From: Rhodocyclales bacterium
GTDB lineage: Bacteria > Pseudomonadota > Gammaproteobacteria > Burkholderiales > Rhodocyclaceae
Direction: 5' to 3'
NCBI GenBank assembly: GCA_016235165.1
Contig: JACRLX010000021.1
Coordinates: 248,001-312,000 of the forward strand
DNA: 64,000 nt
Position numbers and translations under genes: made by a program. The notes beneath the pieces were generated by a model. That model ran no database searches and was not told the origin of the DNA. It was given only the letters and a program-made list of their open reading frames with translations. Below are positions 44,364-52,563 of this stretch, piece after piece. How positions within the stretch are numbered: the first letter of the stretch is position 1; the number at the start of each line of letters is the position of its first letter.

Positions 44364-45721
44364 GCCCCGGTATTGCCCCGCCAGGATGCGGCGGAACGTT
44401 CCTGGTCGCCGCTGGCCACCTCGTCCCAGACCTTGTGGCGCAATGCCCAGCGCCCTTCCTGTTGCCCCCAGAGGTGGGGCGAACGGAAGCTGTCGGCGAG
44501 CCGGTCGAAATACGCGCGGTCGAACACCGGCCGTTCGAAGCCCTTGCATGCCACCGGAAACTCGCGCTGCGGAATCGAAAGATAGCGGAATATCTCGTCG
44601 GCGAAGCGTTCCGGAAACTCGCCGTCGTAGCGCTTCACCAGCGCAACGCCCTCCTCGCGGGTGATGTCCCCCGAGCGTACCTCCTGGGCCGCATCGTAAG
44701 TGGCACGTCCGATTCCGAACTTGACGAAGGTGGTGTAGTAATGGAAGTCGTCGATCCGGTCATCAATGCTGTTGTACTTGCTGTAAGTACCCGGCGTGCG
44801 TTCCGGAGAAGCCTGGAAGCCGCCATGCTCGACCGAATAGTAGTAGCAGCCCTGGGGGTGCCACTTCAGGTAGTAACCCAGGTAATGCACCTCGATGCTC
44901 TTGTCGCGCATCTGCTCCTGAGCCAGCGGCAGGTAGGGCTCAAGGTCGATCAGCTCCAGCCCCCAGTCGGCAAGCAGTTCCGACACCGGTACCCCGCCCA
45001 ATGCGAGATTTTCGAGATCCGAGGCGGCGAAGTAGCTGGCGTCACGGGTCGCCGCCGCCGCGCTCTCCTTGCGGTTTCCGTACTCGGCCTCGTTCTCCCC
45101 ATAGAAAACCAGGGGAATGTCGAATCTCGCCGCCATCCGGGGAGCGAGGTTCTTCTGGCCCAGAATGAAGGGCTGGAACGGGTGGAACAGCTTGTCGACC
45201 GCGAAGCGGGTCAGCAGCCGATGCACGCGCCCATTCGGCGTCATCAGCAGGTTGTCGAACCCGGCATGGATCCACGCCTGGTGGTTGCGCCATCCCCAAT
45301 CGGTATAGATGTGGGGCGCCCAGGTCACCGTCAGCGGATGCATCCCGTACTTGTACTTGAGCACATGGGCGGCGTAGAAGCTGTCCTTGCCGCCCGACCC
45401 GGGCACCAAGCAATCGTAGTGCCCATCCTTGCGCCGGTAGCGATCGCACAGCTCGCGCAACTCCTCTTCGCGTTGCCGCCAGTCGATCTGCATCTTCATC
45501 TCCGCCACACGACAGGCGTCGCAGACTCCCTCATGATCGAAATTGATCGTCTGCTTGAGCGAGTCCGGCCGATTGCGGAATTCGACGGTCGAGTTCGGGC
45601 GCTGGTTGGAAATCACGCACCGGCGGCAGAATTTGACCTCGCGCGGCAGGCCGTAGCGCGTCTCGGTGCCCTGATCGAAGCGCGAAGCATCGATCGACTG
45701 GGGGTACTGAACTATTTGCAT
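44360..45721 (-). CDS. N-acetyl sugar amidotransferase (WbpG/PseA/PtmG-like)
   Basis: PP-loop ATP pyrophosphatase of 453 residues that activates the N-acetyl carbonyl of a sugar and replaces its oxygen by nitrogen, giving an acetamidino group. The PP-loop is LVPGSGGKDSFYAA. Cys pairs in FCRRCVISNQ and VCDACRVAE probably bind zinc. With the downstream HisF/HisH-like pair it forms the usual three-gene amidination unit. Its start overlaps the end of the CMP-sugar synthase by 10 nt, so CMP-legionaminic acid or its precursor is the likely substrate. Confidence 0.94.
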   Translation of the reverse strand: MQIVQYPQSIDASRFDQGTETRYGLPREVKFCRRCVISNQRPNSTVEFRNRPDSLKQTINFDHEGVCDACRVAEMKMQIDWRQREEELRELCDRYRRKDGHYDCLVPGSGGKDSFYAAHVLKYKYGMHPLTVTWAPHIYTDWGWRNHQAWIHAGFDNLLMTPNGRVHRLLTRFAVDKLFHPFQPFILGQKNLAPRMAARFDIPLVFYGENEAEYGNRKESAAAATRDASYFAASDLENLALGGVPVSELLADWGLELIDLEPYLPLAQEQMRDKSIEVHYLGYYLKWHPQGCYYYSVEHGGFQASPERTPGTYSKYNSIDDRIDDFHYYTTFVKFGIGRATYDAAQEVRSGDITREEGVALVKRYDGEFPERFADEIFRYLSIPQREFPVACKGFERPVFDRAYFDRLADSFRSPHLWGQQEGRWALRHKVWDEVASGDQERSAASWRGNTGA

Positions 45722-46392
45722 GGTGGGGCGTTCCTGATCAGAAATTCACAAAGCTGGAAATCGAACTCGGTATCGATGTCGACCGACCGCTCGCGCGGCA
45801 TGAGATACGGCACCATGTCGGGCCGCAGGAAACTCCCCTGCTCCGCCAGACGCCGGGCATTCGCAACGTAGATGGCCCCATTCACCGTGACGACGCGGGG
45901 CAGATCCTGGCGCCGCAGGGGCACCTGATCGCCCAGCACCGGCCGCAACGCTCCACCGTCCATGTAGTACGACCAACAGGGCGAATCGGCCGCCTCCGTC
46001 ATGGCGACGCAGTTGCGCTGCTGCGATGCCTCGTGAAGCCGCACCGCGGTGGCCACATCTGCGGCGGTACGCAAGGGCGACGTCGGCTGGAGCAGCACCA
46101 AGGTATCGAAATCCGGCAACAGTTCGAGTGCATGGCGCACCACCCCGATGGTTGGCGTCTCGTCGCCGGCCAGCCGGGGCGGCCTCATGAACGGTATCTC
46201 CGCACCCCAGGTCGCGCCGACTCCTGCGATTTCCTCGTCGTCCGTCGACACCACCACCCGGTCGATCACCCCTGAGGCCAGTGCCGCCTCGATGGTCCAG
46301 GCAATCAGCGGCTTGCCGGCCAGTGGGCGTACGTTCTTCCGGGGCACGCCCTTGCTGCCACCGCGTGCCGGTACAAGTCCCAGAGTCCGCAT
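45712..46392 (-). CDS. legF: CMP-legionaminic/acylneuraminate cytidylyltransferase
   Basis: Transferase of 226 residues that activates a nonulosonic acid with CTP. The nucleotide motif is LVPARGGSKGVPRKN, followed by KPLIAWTIEAAL and TSPLRTAADV. The Asp near VDIDTEFDFQL matches the metal site of NeuA-like enzymes. The position at the end of a legionaminic-type cassette suggests LegF/PtmB; sequence alone cannot exclude neuraminic or pseudaminic acid. Start at 46392, 14 bases after the ptmE-like stop. Confidence 0.9.
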   Translation of the reverse strand: MRTLGLVPARGGSKGVPRKNVRPLAGKPLIAWTIEAALASGVIDRVVVSTDDEEIAGVGATWGAEIPFMRPPRLAGDETPTIGVVRHALELLPDFDTLVLLQPTSPLRTAADVATAVRLHEASQQRNCVAMTEAADSPCWSYYMDGGALRPVLGDQVPLRRQDLPRVVTVNGAIYVANARRLAEQGSFLRPDMVPYLMPRERSVDIDTEFDFQLCEFLIRNAPPCK

Positions 46393-46406
46393 ATGACGTC
46401 GTGCCG

Positions 46407-47459
46407 CTAGGACCGCCGGCGCGCCGTTTCCAGGTCCTGCGGCCTGCCGACATCCAGCCAGGGCTCGTGCATCGGATAGGCAATCACCCGCCTGCCTTCG
46501 AGTATCGCCCGTTCAAACAGTTCCGGCATCTCGCAGCGCTGGTTGGCCTCCAGCAAGGCAATCACGGCGGGCTCCAGCACGTAGATTCCGGCATTGACCT
46601 GGCTTCGGTGGACCGGCTTTTCCGCAAGACCGGTGATGTTTATTCCTTCCGTCTGGATCACGCCGAAGGGATGCTGCCATTCATAAGCGCGCACGGCCAT
46701 CGTCGCGTCGGCGTGGTGACGGCCATGGAAATCGAGGATCTCGCCGTAGCTCACGTCGGTAAGGACATCGCCATTGCTGACCAGTACCGGCAACGACGGC
46801 AGGGGCGAAAACAGGCAAAGCGCTCCGGCGGTACCCAGGCTCGACTCTTCGCGCAGATAGGAAATCTCGACACCCTTCGCCGAGCCGTCGCCGAAGTAGT
46901 TCTCGATCATGTGTCCGAGGTAATTGACCGCAATGACGAAACGGCGGAAACCCTCACTCACCGCCCGGTCGACGATGTGCTCCAGCATCGGCTTGCCGGC
47001 AACCGCGATCATCGGCTTCGGACAGGTCTCGGTCAGCGGCCGCAGGCGCTCGCCCTTGCCACCGGCCATGATCACCATGGCATTGGGCCGCAACTGCGGT
47101 TCCGTCAGATGGCTCCAAAGGTGCAGACCGACGACCTTGCGCACCGAATCGACGACGGGAATCTGCAGGATCTTGTTGACTCGCATCAGTTCGATCACCG
47201 CCTCGTAGGGCAGGCCCGGCGGAACGACCAGGGGCGTGCGATGCACGATGTCACGCAGGCGGGAACCGAGATCGAGACCGCGCAACAGGCCGCGCCGGAT
47301 GTCCCCGTCCGACACCGTGCCCACCAGTTCGCCCGCACCGGACACGACGAGGACGATCTTGAACGCGGTCTCGTCCAGGTTGCGTATCGCGACCTGCAGG
47401 GTGTCGTCCTGACCCAGTTGCGCCTTTTGCCAATCGATGGTCGACTCGGCGGTATTCAT
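46407..47459 (-). CDS. ptmE: CBS-domain sugar-1-phosphate nucleotidyltransferase (PtmE-like)
   Basis: A 350-residue protein with an N-terminal CBS pair (about 10-115, with VSDGDIRRGLLRG and VVGLHLWSHL) and a nucleotidyltransferase domain with MAGGKGERLRPLTETCPKP and VSNGDVLTDV. This architecture is that of PtmE, the glucosamine-1-phosphate guanylyltransferase that starts the GDP-linked legionaminic acid route in Campylobacter. The ATG at 47459 overlaps the LegI stop by four bases. Substrate is inferred from architecture and context. Confidence 0.88.
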   Translation of the reverse strand: MNTAESTIDWQKAQLGQDDTLQVAIRNLDETAFKIVLVVSGAGELVGTVSDGDIRRGLLRGLDLGSRLRDIVHRTPLVVPPGLPYEAVIELMRVNKILQIPVVDSVRKVVGLHLWSHLTEPQLRPNAMVIMAGGKGERLRPLTETCPKPMIAVAGKPMLEHIVDRAVSEGFRRFVIAVNYLGHMIENYFGDGSAKGVEISYLREESSLGTAGALCLFSPLPSLPVLVSNGDVLTDVSYGEILDFHGRHHADATMAVRAYEWQHPFGVIQTEGINITGLAEKPVHRSQVNAGIYVLEPAVIALLEANQRCEMPELFERAILEGRRVIAYPMHEPWLDVGRPQDLETARRRS

Positions 47460-48574
47460 GGGGCTGTCATCTCGCTGTTTCTCCCGTCCGGCACTGGGCC
47501 GATCGGCTCGTCCTGCCCGATATCCCGCTCCGCCTTCCTGCCCAGGAGATCCCAGGTCCACATCGGCGAGAGGCCATCGCCGGGACGCTTGGCGGCGATG
47601 TCGGACTCGGTCAATCGGCTTCCCTGCTGGATCGGCCGTGCCGCCACGAGGCTTTTGCGGGCGGCTGTGCGGTTGGCGATTTCCGCGGGCGATGGCCGTT
47701 TGACACCGTCACCCAGGGCAAGCTCGACAGCCCGAATCCCTGAAACCATGGCCTGCAACTCACCGGGTTCGAGCGATGCCGCATGATCGGGACCCAGCAT
47801 CGTCCGGTCCAGCGTGAAATGCTTTTCGATCACCGTGGCACCGCACGCGACGGCCGCAAGCGGAATCGCGATGCCGGGCGTGTGGTCCGACAATCCGACC
47901 GGGATCCCCCAGGCATCGCGCATCGTCGCCATGGCGCGAAGGTTCGTGTCGGCATAGTCCGCCGGATACTCGGTCGTGCAATGGAGCAGGGTAAGCTTGG
48001 CGCGAAGGCGGGAAAGGGTCTCGGCGGACGGCCGGTAGTCCTGCAGTTCGTGGCGCGACCCGGGGCATCCTGCGGCCCGGTCCAGGCCCCATGCCAGCAA
48101 ACGTATCGCCTCACCCACTTCGTCGAGCGTGCTCATTCCGGTTGAAAGGATCAACTGCCCGGCCCGGCGAATCGCATGCAACAGCAAGGGCCCGTTCGTT
48201 ACCTCGCCCGACGAGAGCTTGATGGTCCGCAGTCCCATCGCATCGACCAGGAAGTCGAGGCTTTCCAGATCGAAGGGCGTCGACAGGAATCGGATCCCGC
48301 GCCGCGCACAGTGCCGGGCTATCGCATCGTGCATGACCGGCGAAAGTTCGAGCCGCCGCAGCATTTCGAACTGGCCCTCGCCCGCTCCCGCAGACCGTCT
48401 CTGGTAGGCCGCCTTCTGCGCACTCGCCGTAACCAGTTCGGCGGTGCGGAAGGTCTGGAACTTGACGGCATCGGCCCCGGCATTCGCGGCAACATCGACC
48501 AGCGCCATGGCCAGCGCCAGTTCACCGTTGTGATTGACGCCCGCCTCGGCAATGATGAAAGTATGTTCAGTCAT
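47456..48574 (-). CDS. legI: Legionaminic acid synthase (NeuB family)
   Basis: Condenses a six-carbon 2,4-diamino sugar with phosphoenolpyruvate to the nine-carbon acid. 372 residues: NeuB TIM barrel with IIAEAGVNHNGELALA, VKFQTFRTAEL, STGMSTLDEVGEA, LLHCTTEYPADY and VIEKHFTLDRTMLGPDHAAS, then a C-terminal SAF domain (about 290-355). The ATG at 48574 overlaps the LegG stop by 8 nt. It sits beside a NeuC-like epimerase, which defines the legionaminic or neuraminic branch, and differs clearly from the second NeuB homologue at 57096. Confidence 0.94.
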   Translation of the reverse strand: MTEHTFIIAEAGVNHNGELALAMALVDVAANAGADAVKFQTFRTAELVTASAQKAAYQRRSAGAGEGQFEMLRRLELSPVMHDAIARHCARRGIRFLSTPFDLESLDFLVDAMGLRTIKLSSGEVTNGPLLLHAIRRAGQLILSTGMSTLDEVGEAIRLLAWGLDRAAGCPGSRHELQDYRPSAETLSRLRAKLTLLHCTTEYPADYADTNLRAMATMRDAWGIPVGLSDHTPGIAIPLAAVACGATVIEKHFTLDRTMLGPDHAASLEPGELQAMVSGIRAVELALGDGVKRPSPAEIANRTAARKSLVAARPIQQGSRLTESDIAAKRPGDGLSPMWTWDLLGRKAERDIGQDEPIGPVPDGRNSEMTAP

Positions 48575-49745
48575 GCGACGCCCCAGGCAGGTCATGAAAG
48601 CGCTTCAGCAGCAGGCCGTCCAGGGGGTGGTCGAGCAGCACGCGGGCGATGCGCGGTGCCGCCTTGCCGTCTCCGTACGGAGTGCCCGCTGCGGCCGCCA
48701 GCTGCCTGAAGGCGGGATCGAGCGCGCGCCGCAGCGCATCGGCAATCGCGATTTCCTCCTCGGCGCAATCGATGACCGAACCGGGCCGCAGCCGGCCCAA
48801 CTGCCTGTCCCCGATGTTTACGGTCGGCACGCCCAGTGCCGGCGCTTCGAGAATCCCGCTCGACGAATTCCCGACCACGCAATCCGCATGGCGCATCAGG
48901 CTCAAATAGCGTTGCTGACCAAGGGACTTCACCGCGATGGCGCGCCCGGCATGGTCGGCCACAAACCGCTCGATCGTCCGGTTGATCACCTCGCCGTCCG
49001 GATCCGCATTGGCCATGGAGAAAACGCAGCTTGCAGTCGGGAACTGCTGCAGGGCTCCGAGCAGGGCGGCAATCGCCGGCCCGGCACCCGAGCGACTCAG
49101 GGTTGCCGGATGATAGGTAACGGCAAACAGGGGCTCGTGCAAGCGGATACCCAGGCTTCGTTCGAGATCATCCCTCGTCAGCAGCGGTTGGCCGATGATG
49201 TTGTCGAGGCCCAAGGCGCCGACGTTGAAGACCCGCTCCGGCTGTTCTCCGAGCTGGATGACACGCCGGCGATGCGGCTTGGCCGACGTGAAATGGAGGT
49301 GCGACATCTTGCTCAGCGAATGACGAATGGCTTCGTCGATCGCTCCTTCCGTCGTCTCGCCGCCATGGATGTGCGCGATCGGCAGGCGGGCCAGCATCGC
49401 GGCCTGTGCCGCGGCGAGTATCTCGTAGCGATCCCCGAGCACGACCACGAGATCGGGCCTCGACGCCGCGAAAACATCGGCAAAGCCCATCACGGCCAGC
49501 CCCATGGAACGCGCAATCCCGGTCGGCGTATCGCTCGACAGGAGCATTTCCACCCTGGCGTGGATCTCGAAACCGTCCGCCTCGATCGCCCGGCAGGTCA
49601 AGCCGAACTCGGGCGCCAGATGCGCACCGGTAACGGCCAGCTGGACCTCTGCTGCGGGCTCCGTCACCAGTTGGCGCAGCAGCGGGGTCAGCAGGCCATA
49701 GTCGGCCCGCGAGCCGGTGACCACGCAGATGCGGCGACGCTTCAT
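48567..49745 (-). CDS. legG: Hydrolysing UDP/GDP-sugar 2-epimerase (NeuC/LegG-like)
   Basis: GT-B-fold enzyme of 392 residues that removes the nucleotide and inverts C2 to give the mannosamine-type precursor. It shows ICVVTGSRADYGLL, VLGDRYEILAAAQAA, AHIHGGETTEGAIDE, and VVGNSSSGILEAPALGVPTVNIGDRQLGR, all typical of NeuC/LegG. Genes on both sides overlap it (ATGA with the aminotransferase, 8 nt with legI). The nucleotide used is inferred from the neighbouring PtmE-like gene. Confidence 0.94.
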   Translation of the reverse strand: MKRRRICVVTGSRADYGLLTPLLRQLVTEPAAEVQLAVTGAHLAPEFGLTCRAIEADGFEIHARVEMLLSSDTPTGIARSMGLAVMGFADVFAASRPDLVVVLGDRYEILAAAQAAMLARLPIAHIHGGETTEGAIDEAIRHSLSKMSHLHFTSAKPHRRRVIQLGEQPERVFNVGALGLDNIIGQPLLTRDDLERSLGIRLHEPLFAVTYHPATLSRSGAGPAIAALLGALQQFPTASCVFSMANADPDGEVINRTIERFVADHAGRAIAVKSLGQQRYLSLMRHADCVVGNSSSGILEAPALGVPTVNIGDRQLGRLRPGSVIDCAEEEIAIADALRRALDPAFRQLAAAAGTPYGDGKAAPRIARVLLDHPLDGLLLKRFHDLPGASHD

Positions 49746-50881
49746 GCTTCCTCCACCGCTGCCGTGACGGCCGCGACCACGGTTTCGAGCTCCGCGTCGG
49801 CGATGCCGGTCGACGCAGGAAGCGTGACTATTCGCGACCAGAGCGCTTCGGTAAGCACAAGCTCATCGCGTGGTGCATCGGCATACGGCGCCTGCTGGTG
49901 TATCGGTCGCCAGAAGGAACGCGACTCGACGCCCCGTGCATTCAGGGCAGCCCGAACGGCGGCCGGATCTCCCCGCTCCACCACGAATCCCGATAGCCAG
50001 CAGGCGCTGTCGGTCCATTCCGGCCAAGGGAAGGCCCGCAACCCTGCCTTGCCTGCCAGGCGCGAATCGTAGAAGCGCCTGATCTGGCGCTTCCTGGCGA
50101 CGAACTCGTCCAGGCGCTCGAGCTGGGCGCAGCCGACCGCCGCCTGCAGGTTGGTCATGCGGTAGTTGAAACCAACCCGGTCATGGACATAATCCGGCCC
50201 CAGTCGCGCCGTCGTCGTCAGATGGCGGACGAGGTTGACCAGCGTGCGATCGTTGCCGACGACGGCGCCGCCTCCACCCGCCGTGATGGTCTTGTTGCCG
50301 TTGAATGAAATGATCGACAGGTCGGCCAGTTCCCCAAGCGGGCGCCCTCGATAGGTGGCCCCGATCGCCGCCGCCGCGTCGGCGACGACCGGAATCCCGA
50401 ATTCATGCGCCAGGCTGACGATGGCCTGCATGTCCGCCACGTTGCCGAGCACGTGTACCGGCATGATGGCCGCCAGGCGCCGTCCCGATCTGGCATGCAC
50501 CAGTTTTCCGCCGCGCATCGCGCATTCCTTGCGCAAGGCTGCTTCGAGACGTTGCGGACACATGCACCATGAGTCGGGCGCAATGTCGACGAACCACGGC
50601 GTGGCGCCGCAATGGGCGATTGCATTGGCGCTGGCGATGAAGGAGAACGACGGTGCCAGCACCAGGTCGCCGTGGACCACGCCAAGCGCGGTCAGGGCCG
50701 CGTGCAGTCCCGTGGTGCCGCTCGACGTCGCCGCGCAGGCGAGAGCCCCGGTGGCCTCGGCCGTCATTTCCTCCAGTTTCGTCACGAACGGGCCGACCGA
50801 TGAAACGAAGCCGGTGCGAACGCATTCCATGAGGTAGTCCGCTTCCCGCCCGCTGATGTTGGGTATGGCTGCCGGAATCAT
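49742..50881 (-). CDS. legC: LegC-like PLP aminotransferase
   Basis: DegT-family enzyme of 379 residues, the C4 aminotransferase of the legionaminic route. It opens IPAAIPNISGREADYL, a LegC-type N-terminus. The PLP lysine is in ISFNGNKTITAGGGG. Further blocks are VADAAAAIGATY and GFNYRMTNLQAAVG. It starts four bases after the acetyltransferase stop and overlaps legG. Confidence 0.92.
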   Translation of the reverse strand: MIPAAIPNISGREADYLMECVRTGFVSSVGPFVTKLEEMTAEATGALACAATSSGTTGLHAALTALGVVHGDLVLAPSFSFIASANAIAHCGATPWFVDIAPDSWCMCPQRLEAALRKECAMRGGKLVHARSGRRLAAIMPVHVLGNVADMQAIVSLAHEFGIPVVADAAAAIGATYRGRPLGELADLSIISFNGNKTITAGGGGAVVGNDRTLVNLVRHLTTTARLGPDYVHDRVGFNYRMTNLQAAVGCAQLERLDEFVARKRQIRRFYDSRLAGKAGLRAFPWPEWTDSACWLSGFVVERGDPAAVRAALNARGVESRSFWRPIHQQAPYADAPRDELVLTEALWSRIVTLPASTGIADAELETVVAAVTAAVEEA

Positions 50882-50885
50882 GCCG

Positions 50886-51515
50886 TCATCCCCCCGCCCG
50901 CCTGGAAACCAGCTTCGCGCCGGCAGCCACGTCCCGATCGACGATGCAACCCATGCCGACCACCGCCCGCTCGCCGATCCGGATGCCCTGTTTCAGCACC
51001 GCACCGCTGCCGATGAAAGCCCCGGTGCCGATGGTGCAGCCGCCGTTTACCAATGCGCCGGTCGCCACGTGGCAATGATCGCCGACCCGGACATCGTGTT
51101 CGACGAGGGCCCGCGAATTGATGATGCAGTTGACGCCGATCCGCGCCGCCGGCCCGACCATTGCCATCTGCATGACGATCGTCCCGCCACCGACTTCGGC
51201 GTCGCCCGCCACGTGCGCCGTCCGCGCGACCACCGCGGGAAGCCTGGCCTCCAGTTCGAGCAGTCGGGAGTACAGGCGAATTCGCGGATCCGGCGACAGG
51301 ATCTGGCCGACAGTCACCAGCGCGGCATTGCCGGCGGCGATCAGCCCGGGCAGGTCGCTGTCGCTGCCGACAACCGGCACGCCCGCCACGTCGCCTCCTT
51401 GGTACTCCCGCCTTTCGACGATTCCCGCCGCCCTGAAGGCATCGAGGGACGCAAGCACATCGAGGCAGGCTCTGGCATGTCCGCCGCCTCCGATCAGTAT
51501 CAAGTCTATCGCCAC
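50886..51515 (-). CDS. legH: NeuD/PglD-type sugar O/N-acetyltransferase (LegH-like)
   Basis: A 209-residue protein with the two-part PglD structure: N-terminal nucleotide-sugar domain (LILIGGGGHARACLDVL) and C-terminal left-handed beta-helix of hexapeptide repeats ending in VVGMGCIVDRDVAAGAKLV. The catalytic His is in INSRALVEHDVRVGDHCHVATG. Start is GTG at 51515. Between LegB and LegC it most likely N-acetylates the 4-amino sugar; O-acetylation of the final nonulosonate (NeuD role) is an alternative. Confidence 0.9.
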   Translation of the reverse strand: MAIDLILIGGGGHARACLDVLASLDAFRAAGIVERREYQGGDVAGVPVVGSDSDLPGLIAAGNAALVTVGQILSPDPRIRLYSRLLELEARLPAVVARTAHVAGDAEVGGGTIVMQMAMVGPAARIGVNCIINSRALVEHDVRVGDHCHVATGALVNGGCTIGTGAFIGSGAVLKQGIRIGERAVVGMGCIVDRDVAAGAKLVSRRAGG

Positions 51516-51536
51516 GATGCGTCTGCGCCGAGCCGG

Positions 51537-52547
51537 CTAGATGTTGTAGACATGGGCCTTGTAGGCGGACAGGTTGTCGCCGGAGGCAAACCAGGCCACG
51601 GTGTTCTCCAGCCCGCGCCGGAAGCCTTCGCGCCCGCCGTAGGCCGGCGCCCAGCCCGTGAGTTGGCGCAGGCGTTCGGCCGAGGCAAACAGGCGCTCGA
51701 CCTCGCTTTTTTCGGGCCGGACCCGCTGCGGATCGCAGACGAGCTCGATCTCCCTGCCCATCACCTCGGCGATCAGGCGGGCCGTATCCTCGATCGATAT
51801 CTCGAAACCGCTGCCCGAATTGAGCACCTCGCCAATGCTTGCATCGCATTCGGCGACGCTGACGAAGGCCTGGACCGTATCGGCCACATAGCTGAAATCG
51901 CGTGTCGGATGCAGGGTGCCGAGCTGAACCCGGCGCTGCCCGTTCGCCAGTTGCGATATCACGGTCGGAATCACGGCGCGGGCACTCTGCCGCGGACCAT
52001 AGGTATTGAACGGCCGCAAAACCGCAACCGGCGTACCGAACGAACGCTGGAATGAAAGCGCGATCTGGTCGGCACCGATCTTCGACGCCGAGTAGGGCGA
52101 CTGCCCCTGCAGCGGATGACTCTCGTCGATCGGCACGTAGGTTGCGGTGCCATAGACTTCGCTGGTCGAGGTATGCACGACCTTGGCCACGCCCAGTTCG
52201 CGGGCAGCCTGAACGACATTCAGCGTTCCCTTGATGTTGGTATCGACATAGGTATCCGGGGAATGGTACGAGTACGGAATCGCGATCAAGGCCGCAAGGT
52301 GCAGTACCACGTCGCATCCTGCCATCGCCGTGCGCACTCCGTGCGGGTCCCGGATGTCGCCGGCAAACACCTCGATGGCATCACGGACTTCCTTGCGGCT
52401 CGCGTCCAGCCATCCCCAGGAATTGAAGGAGTTGTAGCAAACGAAAGCCCGGACGTCGTAGCCGCGTCCGACCAGGGCCTCTACCAGGTGCGAGCCGATG
52501 AATCCGTCGGCGCCGGTTACCAGGATTTTCTTGCCGCTCAGTTCCAT
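51537..52547 (-). CDS. legB: NAD-dependent 4,6-dehydratase (LegB-like)
   Basis: Extended SDR of 336 residues producing the 4-keto-6-deoxy sugar nucleotide. The NAD loop is VTGADGFIGSHLVEAL and the active site Tyr/Lys is in SPYSASKIGADQIALSF, with Thr-Ser-Thr in VHTSTSEVYGTA. FNSWGWLD and FAGDIRDP match the LegB/PtmC-type family. Start ATG at 52547 with GAGG upstream. It is the first gene of the legionaminic cassette and follows the ABC transporter by 16 bases. Confidence 0.93.
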   Translation of the reverse strand: MELSGKKILVTGADGFIGSHLVEALVGRGYDVRAFVCYNSFNSWGWLDASRKEVRDAIEVFAGDIRDPHGVRTAMAGCDVVLHLAALIAIPYSYHSPDTYVDTNIKGTLNVVQAARELGVAKVVHTSTSEVYGTATYVPIDESHPLQGQSPYSASKIGADQIALSFQRSFGTPVAVLRPFNTYGPRQSARAVIPTVISQLANGQRRVQLGTLHPTRDFSYVADTVQAFVSVAECDASIGEVLNSGSGFEISIEDTARLIAEVMGREIELVCDPQRVRPEKSEVERLFASAERLRQLTGWAPAYGGREGFRRGLENTVAWFASGDNLSAYKAHVYNI

Positions 52548-52563
52548 GACCTGTGACCTCGAT

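Noticed and set aside
50878-52317. Minus-strand open frame of 479 codons across the LegH and LegB genes
   Set aside because: It overlaps two well-supported genes in another frame on the same strand and encodes an Arg/Gly-rich product.
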